Below are positions 44,010-54,132 of a DNA stretch of 64,000 nt, piece after piece. Under the pieces are notes generated by a model. It saw only the letters and a list, made by a program, of their open reading frames with translations, was not told the origin of the DNA and made no database searches. Source of the DNA: Fulvia fulva (taxonomy: Eukaryota > Ascomycota > Dothideomycetes > Mycosphaerellales > Mycosphaerellaceae); contig NC_063017.1 in NCBI RefSeq assembly GCF_020509005.1, forward strand, positions 1,736,001 to 1,800,000, in the 5' to 3' direction. The translations under genes were made by a program, and so were the position numbers. Each line of letters opens with the position of its first letter. Position 1 is the first letter of the stretch.

Positions 44010-47000
44010 ATAAATAGACGCCTAAATAGTAGGTAGATTGTCCTAAGGATACGTTCTTCCTCGGCCTTCCTAAGGGCTTCCTAGCTAGTGCACTACTTAG
44101 TAGATTCAATGTTGGAACATTAAGACCTATATCACCTCCAGGCTAGTCCTTAAAGAAGTCTACATATATGTGTTGTTTAACAGCTCTTATGTCTTGTTCC
44201 TAAAAGAGCTAGGCTTTAGCTATGTTTTTAATATACCTAATAAACACTACTTCTTTACCCCTATTTATTAGCTTGTTACTTCTGACCTATTAAGGTTAGA
44301 ATCTTGTGTCTATATAGACAATAGCTTTGTATCCCTAAACTTTCAAATGGTTGATGGTCGGTTTAATACTATCAAAAGCCTTATCTAGTAAAACCTTGAA
44401 CCTATTGTAATCTAGGCCATTTAGCAGTTTGTTCCTTATATAAGTTTGGGCCTCTAGTACTTCAGGCCAAAATTCAACCGGCATTTTAGCCTCTTTAAGC
44501 ATTGCCCTTATAGAGTCCTCTAAGGTTTATATTGACCTCTTAACTAGTCTATTCTATAGAGAGTTATATGCCTTAGTCGGCTCGAGCCTAATCCCTAAAT
44601 CCTTCTCCTACTGCTTCACTAATACAATAAGTTCTTTTACATTGTCAAGTCTTACTACTTTTAGCTACGCTAATGATTTCCTCTCAACTTTAATCTTCTA
44701 GTTCTAGAGAGCAACTAGAGCATCTTCTCTTTTCCTAAGAGGAAAGGTCTACTTCTTCCTAGAGCAGTTGTTAATAATCCTAAGCTAGTATTTGAATCCT
44801 AGTCTTAAGATTAGTAGTAGGCTATATATGTCAATAGATATAAGGGCAAGTCTTTTAGGTCTTCTCTCTATACCTTTGCCTTTATACTTCTTTATCTTTG
44901 CTATTGAACATACTCTATACTAGTGAAAGCTATCCTTAGGGATAGGAATGGGTTCTTTTAAGTCTATTACCTTATAAAGATTCTAGAGCAAATTCTTCCT
45001 TAAGTATACAAATCTTCTATACTAAAAGCTCCTACTACTTTAGGTCGGTCTCTAATTAAGTAGTCACAAAGGCACTCTCTATTAGTAGTGTATATAATAA
45101 GTAATGTGCCCGTTCTTATAGGAGAGGAGAAATCTTATTAATAAATAGAACCCTCCTAAGGAGCTTTGTCTAGACAATAGTCTTACTAGAGGGGGAAATA
45201 AGAGAAAATAATAGAGGTTGAACACTAAACTGCTTACTAAACTAGTTCTATAAAACTAGGTTTACTCTAAGCTTAGGTATAAGTAGGATATCTTCTAAAA
45301 CAACTTTTCTACTAGCTCTCCTACTCATCTCTACATTGCTAATATTAGTGGCTAATAAAAACCCACCTCCTACTTTGATCTATTTCTTCCTTATTAAGGG
45401 AGTAATAGATCTAAAGAGGCAGCTTTAGTCAGTTATATAGGATGAAGTACAGGAGTTAAGTAACTACTCTAACGAGGGGAACTTGCCTTAGACTTCTATA
45501 GTTAAGTAAGCTAACTCTTAGGCGGAGAAACCTTTTCCAGTCTTCTTTACTTTAGAGGTATAAGACTAGACCTAGTTCTTCTAGAGTGACAGTATGTTAG
45601 AGCTAAGTTTCTTCACCATTTTCTTAAGTTCTTCTATAGAGGACTTCTCTCTTAGTGTCCTCCTTGAAGTGGGTAGTAGAGTTCTCTTCTTCTTGATATA
45701 TATTATATTCTAGGAAGATAGTAGTTAGGAATAAGATCTAAGGACCTTTCTTGCCTTAGGCAGACTAGGGCAGTCCTTGATTAGATGATCCTTTTTATAG
45801 AGAAGGCAGGAGAGTAGTCTTACTAGACCTAAGGGCTTGACCTAGGTGGGTACTATACTATACTTAGCCTTAGAGGGATCTAACCTAGCTTCTTAAGCTT
45901 CAAGGATCTTTAAGGTCCTTTTATGATCTATCTTTAGCTAAGCTATAATAGTATCCCTAGCTATATAGTAGTTAGGTAGTAGTGAGCTTAAGAGCTAGGT
46001 CATCCTTACATTGGCTTTCCTATAATACTAACCCTCTAGGTTAATATTAGCAATCCTTTTTCTAAGAGAAACTAGGTGTGTCTATATAGATCTAATAGTG
46101 AACTCTTCACTTATCTCAAAGGTCACAAATTGCTTTATAAGCTTATATATATAGGTTAGTAGCACCTAGCTATACTTGTTCTAGAGATATACCTACTTCT
46201 TAGCAGCTCTTCTAGATTTATATAAGCCCTTAAGCTCAAATTCATCTTCTTCTATAATCCTACTAAGGATACTAAAGTTATACACTGTATTGTGTCTTGT
46301 CTATATTAGCGTATTAAGGATCTCTTTAGTTATAGCCTCTTCTTAGAGTTTTAGAGTCTTGCCCTTAATGTTGTTAAAAGACACTTCTATTAGGTCATCA
46401 ATTGTAAAGAATGCTAATAAGCTCTCTATCTTATATCTCTAAAGGTTGAACTATCTCTTCTAATTGTCCCTCCTAAGAATTAGGATTTTGCCTCCCTTCT
46501 CCTCTATCTTCTCTTAGTATAAATCTATAATAAATTGGATGTAATGAAACAAGGTGTGTATATTCTAAAGTAGTGGCTTAGATCCTACTGAGGCTTCTAG
46601 TATAGAATAGGAAAGTTCGTAGGTATAGATACTAAGGCCTACTTAGTATCGAACTAAGCTCCTTAATAGGATAGACCGGGTAGACTTCTGATTCCTAGAT
46701 GTTTTCTACTACGATAGTAAGGGATATAAGTAACCTATACTAATATAGGTTGCTCTTATTCCTACATAAACCCGGGCTTATAACCTGTTAAACAGGTACG
46801 GGTAGATAGTAGCGGAGTAGAGTAAGAGATCAATCTTTAACTAGCTAATAGCACGAGCATATAGCAGTATATTAGGAACCAATGTGTTAATTGTATTAGA
46901 TGTCTATCTAAGCTAAAGGGGAGAGAAGGTATCTCCCTACAAGCTGAGTCATCGTAGATGCCTTAGGCTACCAGATCACTTCCTAATTGTTGACTCCCTT

Positions 47001-47020
47001 TGAGATACTATATCTTAATA
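44010..47020 (-). pseudogene. RIP-degraded Copia-A, 5' half (Gag, protease, integrase)
   Basis: It aligns with about 17610-20862 of the intact Copia-A, from the linker after integrase back to the 5' LTR at 46786-47020. Nearly every difference is CpA to TpA or TpG to TpA, so Gln and Trp codons have become stops throughout. The 5' LTR (235 bp) and primer-binding site GGGCTTATAACC are recognisable. Together with the fragment at 27917-29296 it could be one Copia-A copy split by block E and Copia-B copy 2; about 150 bp equivalent to 17457-17609 are missing between them. A GCTAT that could be a target duplication follows at 47021, but the other side is lost. Confidence 0.88.
46786..47020 (-). repeat. 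RIP-mutated Copia-A 5' LTR
   Basis: It is 235 bp, one A shorter than the intact LTRs, and its outer end is TTAATA instead of TTAACA. Confidence 0.85.
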
Positions 47021-47022
47021 GC

Positions 47023-47193
47023 TATTACTATATCCGTAAGGCTATTACTAAGAATAAGATCACGGTTAACTAGATTAGTACTAACGACTATGTTATTAAT
47101 AGGTTTACGAAGGCCCTAGATCGATCTTAGTATACCGACTTTATATAGTAGCTTAATATAGCTAACTATAAGGCGATAATTACCGATATTAAT
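47023..47193 (+). pseudogene. RNase H tail of a fourth copia element
   Basis: A plus-strand frame of about 57 codons starts where the degraded Copia-A ends. It reads YYYIRKAITKNKITVN, a TAG, then ISTNDYV and FTKALDR. This is the C-terminal pattern of copia RNase H (HFIRE...VSTxDQxADxxTKAL). Stops lie at likely Trp, Arg or Gln codons. The degraded Copia-A probably inserted into this older element. No LTR of it can be made out to the right. Confidence 0.6.
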
Positions 47194-47386
47194 ATCTAAT
47201 TAATAATGATTCTTAGCCCTCTAATCAGACGATAGTAATACTACGCTAATCGACTTAATTTAACGGTTACTATAGTAGTAAACCGTAGTGTTCGTAGTAG
47301 CTAATAAGCGTATACAAAATACTCTTAACATTTAGTCGACGTATCGCTATACCGGTACTACCCGCGCTACTAATAGTATAACAATA
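47194..47386. other. RIP-mutated spacer left of the Fot1-like element
   Basis: AT-rich sequence with many TAG/CTA and no recognisable gene. It ends with the TA dinucleotide (47385-47386) that flanks the DNA transposon. Confidence 0.5.
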
Positions 47387-48519
47387 ACGTACTTTACTAC
47401 CGAGCGGGCTATACTACCGAGCGGGCTACTTTTGCTAAGAACTGTACTACTTCTACTTTAATTGCGACGGTATCTTAATACGACGACATCCTATAGAATC
47501 GTTACTAGGAGGACAATTCTTCTTTAGATTCTTCGCTATCTAGCGAGTCTACTTAATAGGTACGTACGTTATGCCCCGACTCGCTATATTACTTATAGCG
47601 TCGTAGCCTTAGTACTAGCCGAACACTATCTAGCGACTCTCTACTTACTTCCTACCTCCTAGTATTCTCTAGAGGTATTAATTACGACGCCTTATCGAAG
47701 GTTAGAGACCCTCTAGACTGAATATACTTACGCTTTCGTGCTTTCCGCTATATAAGGGCCTTATTAGACTTACGTAGCTTACTAATCTCGCTTTATATAA
47801 GAGCTATCTAATACGCTATCTCTCTACTCCCTCTCTATTGCCCTATTAAACGACCCTCCTCTTTCTACTACGCCTTTCTGAACCCGTAACGACGCTCTAA
47901 GACGTAATAACAGCTATTATTAACCCTGTCTTATCGAAGTTATAGGTGTCCTAGTTAAGGATGCTATACTTCTCCTTTATATTACGTATAAGTAAGAACT
48001 ACTTCTCGATAACGTCTAGATCTTCTATTAGGGCTTACTAACAATTATATCTACGTGTTATACGAACCTTTAGCTCACGATACCGTCTAATGAACCTGTC
48101 TATCTAATTAAGACTAGCGGGCTTAAGACTCTTCTCTTATAGTAATAAATCGGCTATTGCTCGTATACTAGCCTTTAATAGCGGGAAACCTCTAAGATCT
48201 AGCTCGTGTATATACTCAAGTATTACCCTCTCTTCTAGCTCTATAAGCTTCTTCGAATTGGGCTCGTAGTCACCCCGAGGAGGTCGTCTATTCAATCGAT
48301 ACCCTAGTATAGTTCGAGACGCGTCGTATACCTTTATAGTAAGTCGATTCGTAATTATCGCGTCGCGTTTCGTAGCCTAGACAGCTAAGGTCAGTTTAGC
48401 CTCGTTTAAAGACAATACATGCTGTAATAGTAGTTATATAGCTATATCTGTAGAAGTGGTATAGTTCTTAGTAAAAGTGGCCCGCTCGGTAGTATAGTCC
48501 GCTCGGTAGTAAAGTACGT
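47387..48519 (-). mobile_element. Fot1/pogo DNA transposon, internally deleted and RIP-mutated
   Basis: The ends are inverted repeats of about 70 bp. The left end begins ACGTACTTTACTACCGAGCG and the right end is its complement with a few transitions. Inside each end a GCCCGCTCGGTAGTA-type motif is repeated twice. TA flanks both sides (47385-47386 and 48520-48521), as for Tc1/mariner-pogo elements. The minus strand encodes, in pieces, a pogo/Fot1-type transposase N-terminus: a psq-like helix-turn-helix, a CENP-B-type DNA-binding region, then YNFDKTG at the position of the first catalytic Asp, where family members read YNFDETG. The rest of the DDE domain is missing; a C-terminal KLRKSNKALI and KARKRK stretch follows. 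It cannot make an active transposase. Confidence 0.85.
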
Positions 48520-48521
48520 TA

Positions 48522-49719
48522 TAGAGGACGGTAATATAGTAATAGCAAATGACAGTATACTTTCTTTAGTATATATATACCTGTTCTAGTATCTAGAGCC
48601 TCGTTATAGGGGTGACTTAATGCTAGGTCCTATTAGTTCTTTAGATGCCAAGCCTCTAGCGTGCTTTCTTCCTTCCGTATTCGAGCTTATCTCTCTTTCT
48701 TGCTTTCGTAGATCTTCTTCAATACATCAATCTACTCACATTATCTAGCTTCGCCGTGTTCCTCATGCCCGACCAGAGCCGACCATTGAGGAAGCTGAGA
48801 TCACAGAGCGGGACCCATGTGTACAATAGAACACGAGGACTGCGCAGCGCTGCAGCAATCCAAAGCCCAATCTATACACATATACCATAAATGTGCTGTA
48901 GCGTGTGAGACCCGCTATGGTACCGCGAAGCGACGAGCTGAGCATGCGATATTGCGACTATAGTCGTGAAGACTGAAGACACGTTGTTGTGCGGCGTGCC
49001 TAAGGCATATCCGGCTTTGAATTACGACCAATCACAACTCAGCTTGGCATCGTCCTCGAGCCCAATATCGCACGCTCACCACTGCCTTCGCAATACTGCT
49101 CTCGCTGACATCGTTGACCTCCGGTCGCAAGCTCCCTACGGTACGACTAGCGCTCGAACGTAGCTCAGGAAATGGTTCACTTCGCGAATGAAGTTTGCGC
49201 TCCTCTCAGCCATCATTCTCGGCACCATGTGGAGGTTAGAGCGTCTTGCAACCCCTGACGATGCCAAATTTGCACTCGATCGCTCCAACACACTTGATAT
49301 TCCAGCCGGGTGATGGTTCCGTGGTACCAGCAGTACTGTTGTCCATTGAACTGAATGGACAACGAAAGTCATTGTTCTGTCTCCCTCAATCGTATGATGA
49401 CGGCGCTCGTGGCTTTCTATTGTCGACGACTCGCTCTTTGTGCGGTCCAAGGCTACATCACTAGCACTGCACATGCACAATGGCATTGTCTCCCTCGGCA
49501 ATAATGTCATACTCGACACGACAACACGTTGAGCTGTCGACAATGCTCGAGGCCAGTATATAAGTAGCGTCTGTGGGCGCCCCTGGACACATTCCATCAG
49601 AGCCAAACACCACTGCAACTCGACACTACCGATTGACTCACCACAAGACTCTCTGACAACAGAAACCGACTAAGCAACACAGCAAAGACCCACGGCATCC
49701 CAGAGCCAACAACAACAAC
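48522..49719. other. Transition from RIP-mutated DNA to normal composition; no gene seen
   Basis: CTA/TAG-rich sequence gives way to ordinary coding-like composition at about 48690. I find no convincing gene. Overlapping frames on both strands look like shadows. The last 160 bases are the promoter and 5' leader of the next gene. Confidence 0.5.
49557..49563 (+). promoter_or_regulatory. TATA box of the low-complexity protein gene
   Basis: TATATAA lies 157 bases before the ATG at 49720. A CA-rich leader (ACAACAACAACATG) precedes the start, as is common in highly expressed fungal genes. Confidence 0.6.
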
Positions 49720-50499
49720 ATGTCCGACACCCCAAACATCGACGCCTACCTCAGCAGCCGCCGCTCAGGCCGCCGAGGCGCCATCTACGACGAACCTGAT
49801 ATCAACACTTTTGGTGTGTCAAGCGGCTCCTCAAGCCGCCGCCGCTCTACCCAAGCTGACCCTCTTGACTCTAGCTACTCTTCCTCCTACATGAGCAGCA
49901 GCTCTGGCCGCCGAGGCGCCGTTACCGACAATACGTACAGCGGCGGATACGACAGCGGATACAGCGGCGGATACAGCGGCGGATACAGCGACGAAAGCTC
50001 CCGCGATCAAATCTTTCGCGAGATGTTTGATGAGTCGTCTCGCGGCTCATCTAGCCGCAGAGAGACAGAGTCCAGCCGCTACAGCAGCTTCGACTCCGAG
50101 GGCGAAGACCCTTTCGGCAACCGTCGCAGTAGTCGTCGCTCTCGACAAGAAGACACCATCGACGCTTATGATCGTGCTCGCGGGTACGACATCGGCGCTG
50201 GTGCTCGTGAGCCGTCTGTCTACGATGCGCCTACATATCGAAGTGCGAGCGAGTACGCGAGAGGCTCTGTCGCTGATCCGCCATCGTACTATTCACGCGG
50301 CACCTCTGGGACATACGATCCTCCACCACGCTACTCCAGCTACGACAGCCGTAGTTCGTCCAGAGAGCCCACGCAGTATCCGCCTTCGCGCAGCAGAGAC
50401 TATTATGGCGGTGGGTCAAGCTCCTACGGCGGTGGGTCAAGCTCCAGACGTAGTGATGGTGGTGATGCTGACTACTACATTCGCAAATGGCGCCGATAG
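49720..50499 (+). CDS. Ser/Gly/Tyr/Arg-rich low-complexity protein
   Basis: An intronless 259-residue protein of unknown function. It is almost wholly low complexity: SSRR and RSS clusters throughout, a run of GGYSGGYSG repeats at about residues 73-90, PPSYYSR and DPPPRYSS motifs in the second half, and YYGGGSSSYGGGSSS near the end, closing with a basic WRR. No signal peptide or membrane segment. Such composition is typical of intrinsically disordered proteins, including some that bind RNA or form condensates or act in stress response, but no domain proves this. The start is supported by the TATA box and the AC-rich leader. The stop codon is followed at once by a tandem hairpin repeat. The gene is the first one after a long transposon block. 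Confidence 0.8.
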   Translation: MSDTPNIDAYLSSRRSGRRGAIYDEPDINTFGVSSGSSSRRRSTQADPLDSSYSSSYMSSSSGRRGAVTDNTYSGGYDSGYSGGYSGGYSDESSRDQIFREMFDESSRGSSSRRETESSRYSSFDSEGEDPFGNRRSSRRSRQEDTIDAYDRARGYDIGAGAREPSVYDAPTYRSASEYARGSVADPPSYYSRGTSGTYDPPPRYSSYDSRSSSREPTQYPPSRSRDYYGGGSSSYGGGSSSRRSDGGDADYYIRKWRR

Positions 50500-50631
50500 T
50501 GGCATCGTCTGCATCAAGACCTAGCAGATGACATGCTCCCTGTCATCTGATGAGACCTTCTAGGATGGCATCGTTTGCATCAAAACCTAGCAGATGACAT
50601 ACTCCCTGTCATCTGATGAGACCTTCTAGGC
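50500..50631 (+). repeat. Tandem 66-bp repeat with a perfect hairpin in each unit
   Basis: Units are 50500-50565 and 50566-50631, with three substitutions plus the last base, the three internal ones all transitions. Each contains CAGATGACA, a 7-base loop, TGTCATCTG, a perfect 9-bp stem. The first unit starts at the base after the stop codon of the preceding gene, so the pair would lie in its 3' untranslated region. It may affect mRNA stability or 3' end formation. Confidence 0.85.
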
Positions 50632-51542
50632 TGGCAACATTCTTCCCTTCTCCACATCCAGGCTTGGACATAGATGCCGACTGCAGGTCAGCGGCTGGCT
50701 GGTTGATTTTTGGGAAGCGGGAACTAGCGTATTAGAATGCAATGTAACATATCTCGGCTGATTGAATCATGTCCTTCTCATCGTATACTTAGCATACTCT
50801 GATGTTTTGCTCTCGTGCGAGTGTCATAATCTCGTCATCGGCCCCTGTCTTGCTGGAAAGAAGATGCTGGAATACGATCTTCGCCGTGAGCTTGTGGCTG
50901 CATGACCCCGACAGACCGAATGCCACTATTTTCCCATCCTCAAGCCCTTCTTCGGTCATCTCCGGCACTCTAGGTCTGCTTTACTGTCGCTGTCCTTCCT
51001 TCCCACTAATGCAGAGTGATCTGTCAATATGGCAATGATGGGACACTTGTGAGCAGCTCTACGAGTCTGTCTTGACCCGGCTGTCCATCTTGTGGATCAC
51101 AGTCGTACTGACGAGAACATGTTTCGTACCGATGGCACCAAACATGACCTATCCTGTGGCTGCGACGCGAGAATTGTTCAAATTCTCGTGAGAGCAGGGC
51201 CTACCCTTTTCACACCTACTGTGCTAAGGTAACCCAATGGGTCACATCCGCATTAGCACATGCACGTCCTCCTGCATCGTGGAAATCCTGCCATCAAAAG
51301 CTTCGACTGCGCATTGCCTGTGTTTGCGAATATTCTCTCAGCAGCGACGCAGTGTTTTGTGTTGATCGTGAATGTGGAAAGTGCACCTATACGGTCCAGC
51401 GCATCCAATGTTTGGAAGGGAAATGCAGATGTGGTGTCGGCCTGTCGCGGTATGCCGTCATAAAGTAGAGAAGCGGAGCGGTATCCTAGCTTGTGCCATG
51501 CTGCGTGGCCTGTCGCTCTCATCCATGGATACCAGCAGAACA
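50632..51542. other. Region between two convergent genes; no gene seen
   Basis: Normal composition. It should hold the 3' ends of both flanking transcripts. Short frames on both strands lack domain signals and consistent splice sites. I see nothing else. Confidence 0.5.
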
Positions 51543-52157
51543 CTACAGCTTTCCCTTGGCTCCCAACCACATGCCCTCTGCCACAGCATGAACGACGCCA
51601 CCTTCGCCTTCAACGACGCCTTTTGCCCAGACTTTGCGGCCGTTACCTTCCACCTTTGTGACCCAACTTCGCAGCATGACACTTCCCGGTGTTTTGATGG
51701 GTTTCTTGTAGCTGATGTTCAACTGCACGGTGAACATGGTGCTGGTCTCGGCCGTCTGGCTTAACGCCATACCTACGACACCACCAAGCGTGCTGTCCAG
51801 GATACAGCCTATCACACCACCATGTAGCAGATTCGGATGCGCGTTCAGATCCTTGCCAAAGGTATAGAATCTCCTCACTTCAGCTCTGTCTGTCTCGGAT
51901 TGTGGGAAGCTAGACGGGTCTGAGGCGGTGGACGGTCGTGAAAGCGAAAGCAGATGCTGGACTGTGGAGTCTGTGTTCCATGTCCTGCCCATGAGTGTAT
52001 GACCATGCCCGCCATGTGTTACTTCGCGGGACATGGAGACTATGCGGAATGCTGGGTCCTGGAGGGTCGGGCGAGTCCATGGCTGTGCTTTGAAGTGGTC
52101 GACGGTGGTTTGGTGGACGGTGGAAGGGATTTCCTTTTTCGATCGGGGCGTCGACAT
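51543..52157 (-). CDS. Hotdog-fold thioesterase (4HBT/PaaI-like)
   Basis: A single-exon 204-residue protein. The C-terminal half (about residues 90-200) is a hotdog domain. HPNLLHGGVIGCILDSTLG at about 107-125 holds the conserved His-Gly-Gly (112-114) and the acidic Asp121 at the start of the central helix. LNISYKKPIKTPG forms the following strands, and AEGMWLGAK is the usual end strand. Proteins of this family hydrolyse acyl-CoA thioesters, often as dimers or tetramers. The substrate cannot be told from sequence. The N-terminal 90 residues are less conserved in type; no clear mitochondrial or peroxisomal signal (C-terminus GKL is not a canonical SKL). The ATG sits in a good context (CCACCATGTC). 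It is divergent from the next gene across a 431-bp shared upstream region. Confidence 0.88.
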   Translation of the reverse strand: MSTPRSKKEIPSTVHQTTVDHFKAQPWTRPTLQDPAFRIVSMSREVTHGGHGHTLMGRTWNTDSTVQHLLSLSRPSTASDPSSFPQSETDRAEVRRFYTFGKDLNAHPNLLHGGVIGCILDSTLGGVVGMALSQTAETSTMFTVQLNISYKKPIKTPGSVMLRSWVTKVEGNGRKVWAKGVVEGEGGVVHAVAEGMWLGAKGKL

Positions 52158-52588
52158 GGTGATTCGGCGAGGAGTTTGTACTACAGCGAGCGCTGCCGAA
52201 CGAAGTCCACTCTATGCATGTGAGGGGTTTGTCGTTGTTCTGCAACTTGCAAGACACCAAAATAGCCACCAGATCCCACGTCATCGGGACAGGGGTTTCG
52301 GCGCGTGTCTTGGTCGCGACGCCTATGAAACATTCTTCAACCAACCTCCACATCCACCAACCAAGCACTTGCCAAGCTTCCTGCTAGGAATCCATAACCG
52401 TTGCTGGTGGGAAAGTCGGTCGCATATGCCATATGCGCTGATCGATAGGCTGAGTATCACTTCTCGACTTTACTTTCTCCATCTGTGCATCATCAACAGC
52501 ATAACAAACAGCACAACCCTCGACAGCAAACCGCCAACGCGCCCATCACCAGCGAACCGACCACGATACAACGCGACACAGAGACAGC
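52158..52588. promoter_or_regulatory. Shared upstream region of two divergent genes
   Basis: 431 bp lie between the thioesterase and the membrane-protein start codons. CA-rich leader sequence precedes the right-hand gene. No clear TATA box. A regulatory role is inferred from position only. Confidence 0.45.
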
Positions 52589-53870
52589 ATGGCCTTCGAC
52601 GAGATCACGGTGGACTGCAAGAGCGCCCCGAGCAGTGCACGCTCCGACGCTGGCGTCGCTGGCGCCGGTATCCTGTTGGCCTTCATCATCACCGCCGCAC
52701 TGGCTCTGCTGTTGAGCGCCTTCATCGTCTTCTCGGAAGTACGCCCCAATAAACAACTGGCCAATCCGCGCACGCTGTTGCGAAAGATTCTCAATGGACT
52801 GTCGGATCAAATGTGAGTGTCGCTCTCACTGCACGCCTTTCTCGGAGCAACCGCATCACGCGCGCCGCCCACTAACCATGGCAGGATCCTCGAGGGAATC
52901 CTCATCCAGGCAGTCGGTCTTGCCCGCGTCAACGACATGATACCCTACCACTTCTTCATCATTTGGATGTTGAGTCTACTGTCTACCGCAGCCAACTTCG
53001 CCTGCCTGCTAGCGTTGGTACAAGATTACAAGAGAGATTGGGTTCTACGTTGGCTAAGGCAGTTTGCCATGTTCGTCAACATGGCGCTGGGCATAGTCTT
53101 TGGCATATTCGTCCTGGAGGTGAGTGAGTGCTTCGTGCAACCTTTGCCGAACGGCTTCTTTCACGAAACCGCCAGCGACTGTGTTCCTTGTATGGCCTCA
53201 CTTGAAGCTTCGAACCACTGACGCGCACTAGACCAACATGAAACAACTTTCACCAACCCTTCCCATTGCTTGCGTGTGGCAAGAACATGCAAGTTCGAGC
53301 CATGGCCAAGGGAACAAGACCCTCAGTGTAGTCGGCACCATCGTCGTCATAGCCGCGACCGGTATCATCTTCCTCCTGGGCACATGGTACCTACACATGC
53401 GGAAGCAGGTAAGTGGAAAGCGCGTCGCAAGCCTTATCCTGCACAACGCCATTTGCTTGAGCATTGGAGCGCAGCTGACATGATCGTGACTCAACAGTGG
53501 TTCGGAGCAACCATACGAAGCGCTGCACTATTGGCATTGATGGCCATGGCAGTCGGTGCGGCTGTCCGTGTCTTGATGGTCAGCCAAGCCTTCGGAACTC
53601 CGTCTGCGCCACTCGAAGACAACGGTGAGAAGGTGTGGTCATTTGGGCAGTTATTGACAATGTTTCTGCTCTTACTGCCATTCGTGAGCGCTCTCGAGAT
53701 CTTTCGAGGTGAGTACAACAAACTTATATGTAAGGGACATGCATTCTGACTGCAGTAAAGGAGAGGTGCAAGTCCCGCGGACGGATCTCAACGAGGACTG
53801 TGATCAGATGCCACTCACTTCATCCAGTGGAGGACGCTACAATTATCAGCCCAACCCGCTATTCAGCTGA
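52589..53870 (+). CDS. Multi-pass membrane protein of unknown family (five exons)
   Basis: The proposed coding exons are 52589-52812, 52885-53119, 53232-53408, 53498-53708 and 53761-53870, giving 318 residues. Introns of 72, 112, 89 and 52 bases begin GTGAGT or GTAAGT and end CAG, TAG or AAG. About six hydrophobic segments can be seen: near residue 25-48, the exon-2 IIWMLSLLSTAANFACLLAL and FVNMALGIVFGIFVL stretches, the exon-3 VVGTIVVIAATGIIFLLG stretch, and two in exon 4. The last splice is chosen so that the tail reads through GRYNYQPNPLFS to a stop. A CAG acceptor five bases upstream would give a different, less natural tail. It is likely an integral membrane protein. I do not recognise the family; many ascomycete proteins of this layout are unnamed. 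Confidence 0.75.
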
Positions 53871-54132
53871 TTGAACAAGTCGGAGCGACACATTGCATGT
53901 CGCGTGGCCGCTCATCGCTGCGACACAGCATGCAGGTGCGTAGGACGTCAGCGCACGATTTCTAGGCTGTGCATTGCCTTGAGTCCAAGCAAACTGCGTA
54001 ATGCCAAGAGTGGCCAAGGGTGGCGCTGTGACGACCCCATGGCTATACAAAGGCCTCGAACCTGCGTCGCATTGTCTTCTGGCCACAAAGGAGACACAGT
54101 CATATCAACGACTTTGACGGAGATACTACAGG

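Noticed and set aside
1..47020. Starship-like cargo element or tyrosine-recombinase captain
   Set aside because: No recombinase gene or matching borders seen. Everything recognised is copia-type or unclassified repeat.
49136..49618. 160-codon minus-strand frame before the low-complexity gene
   Set aside because: No domain, odd composition, overlaps the promoter of the next gene, and several frames are open there on both strands.
50500..50631. C/D-box snoRNA pair
   Set aside because: TGATGA and CTGA occur but overlap each other and lack the spacing and terminal stem of a snoRNA.
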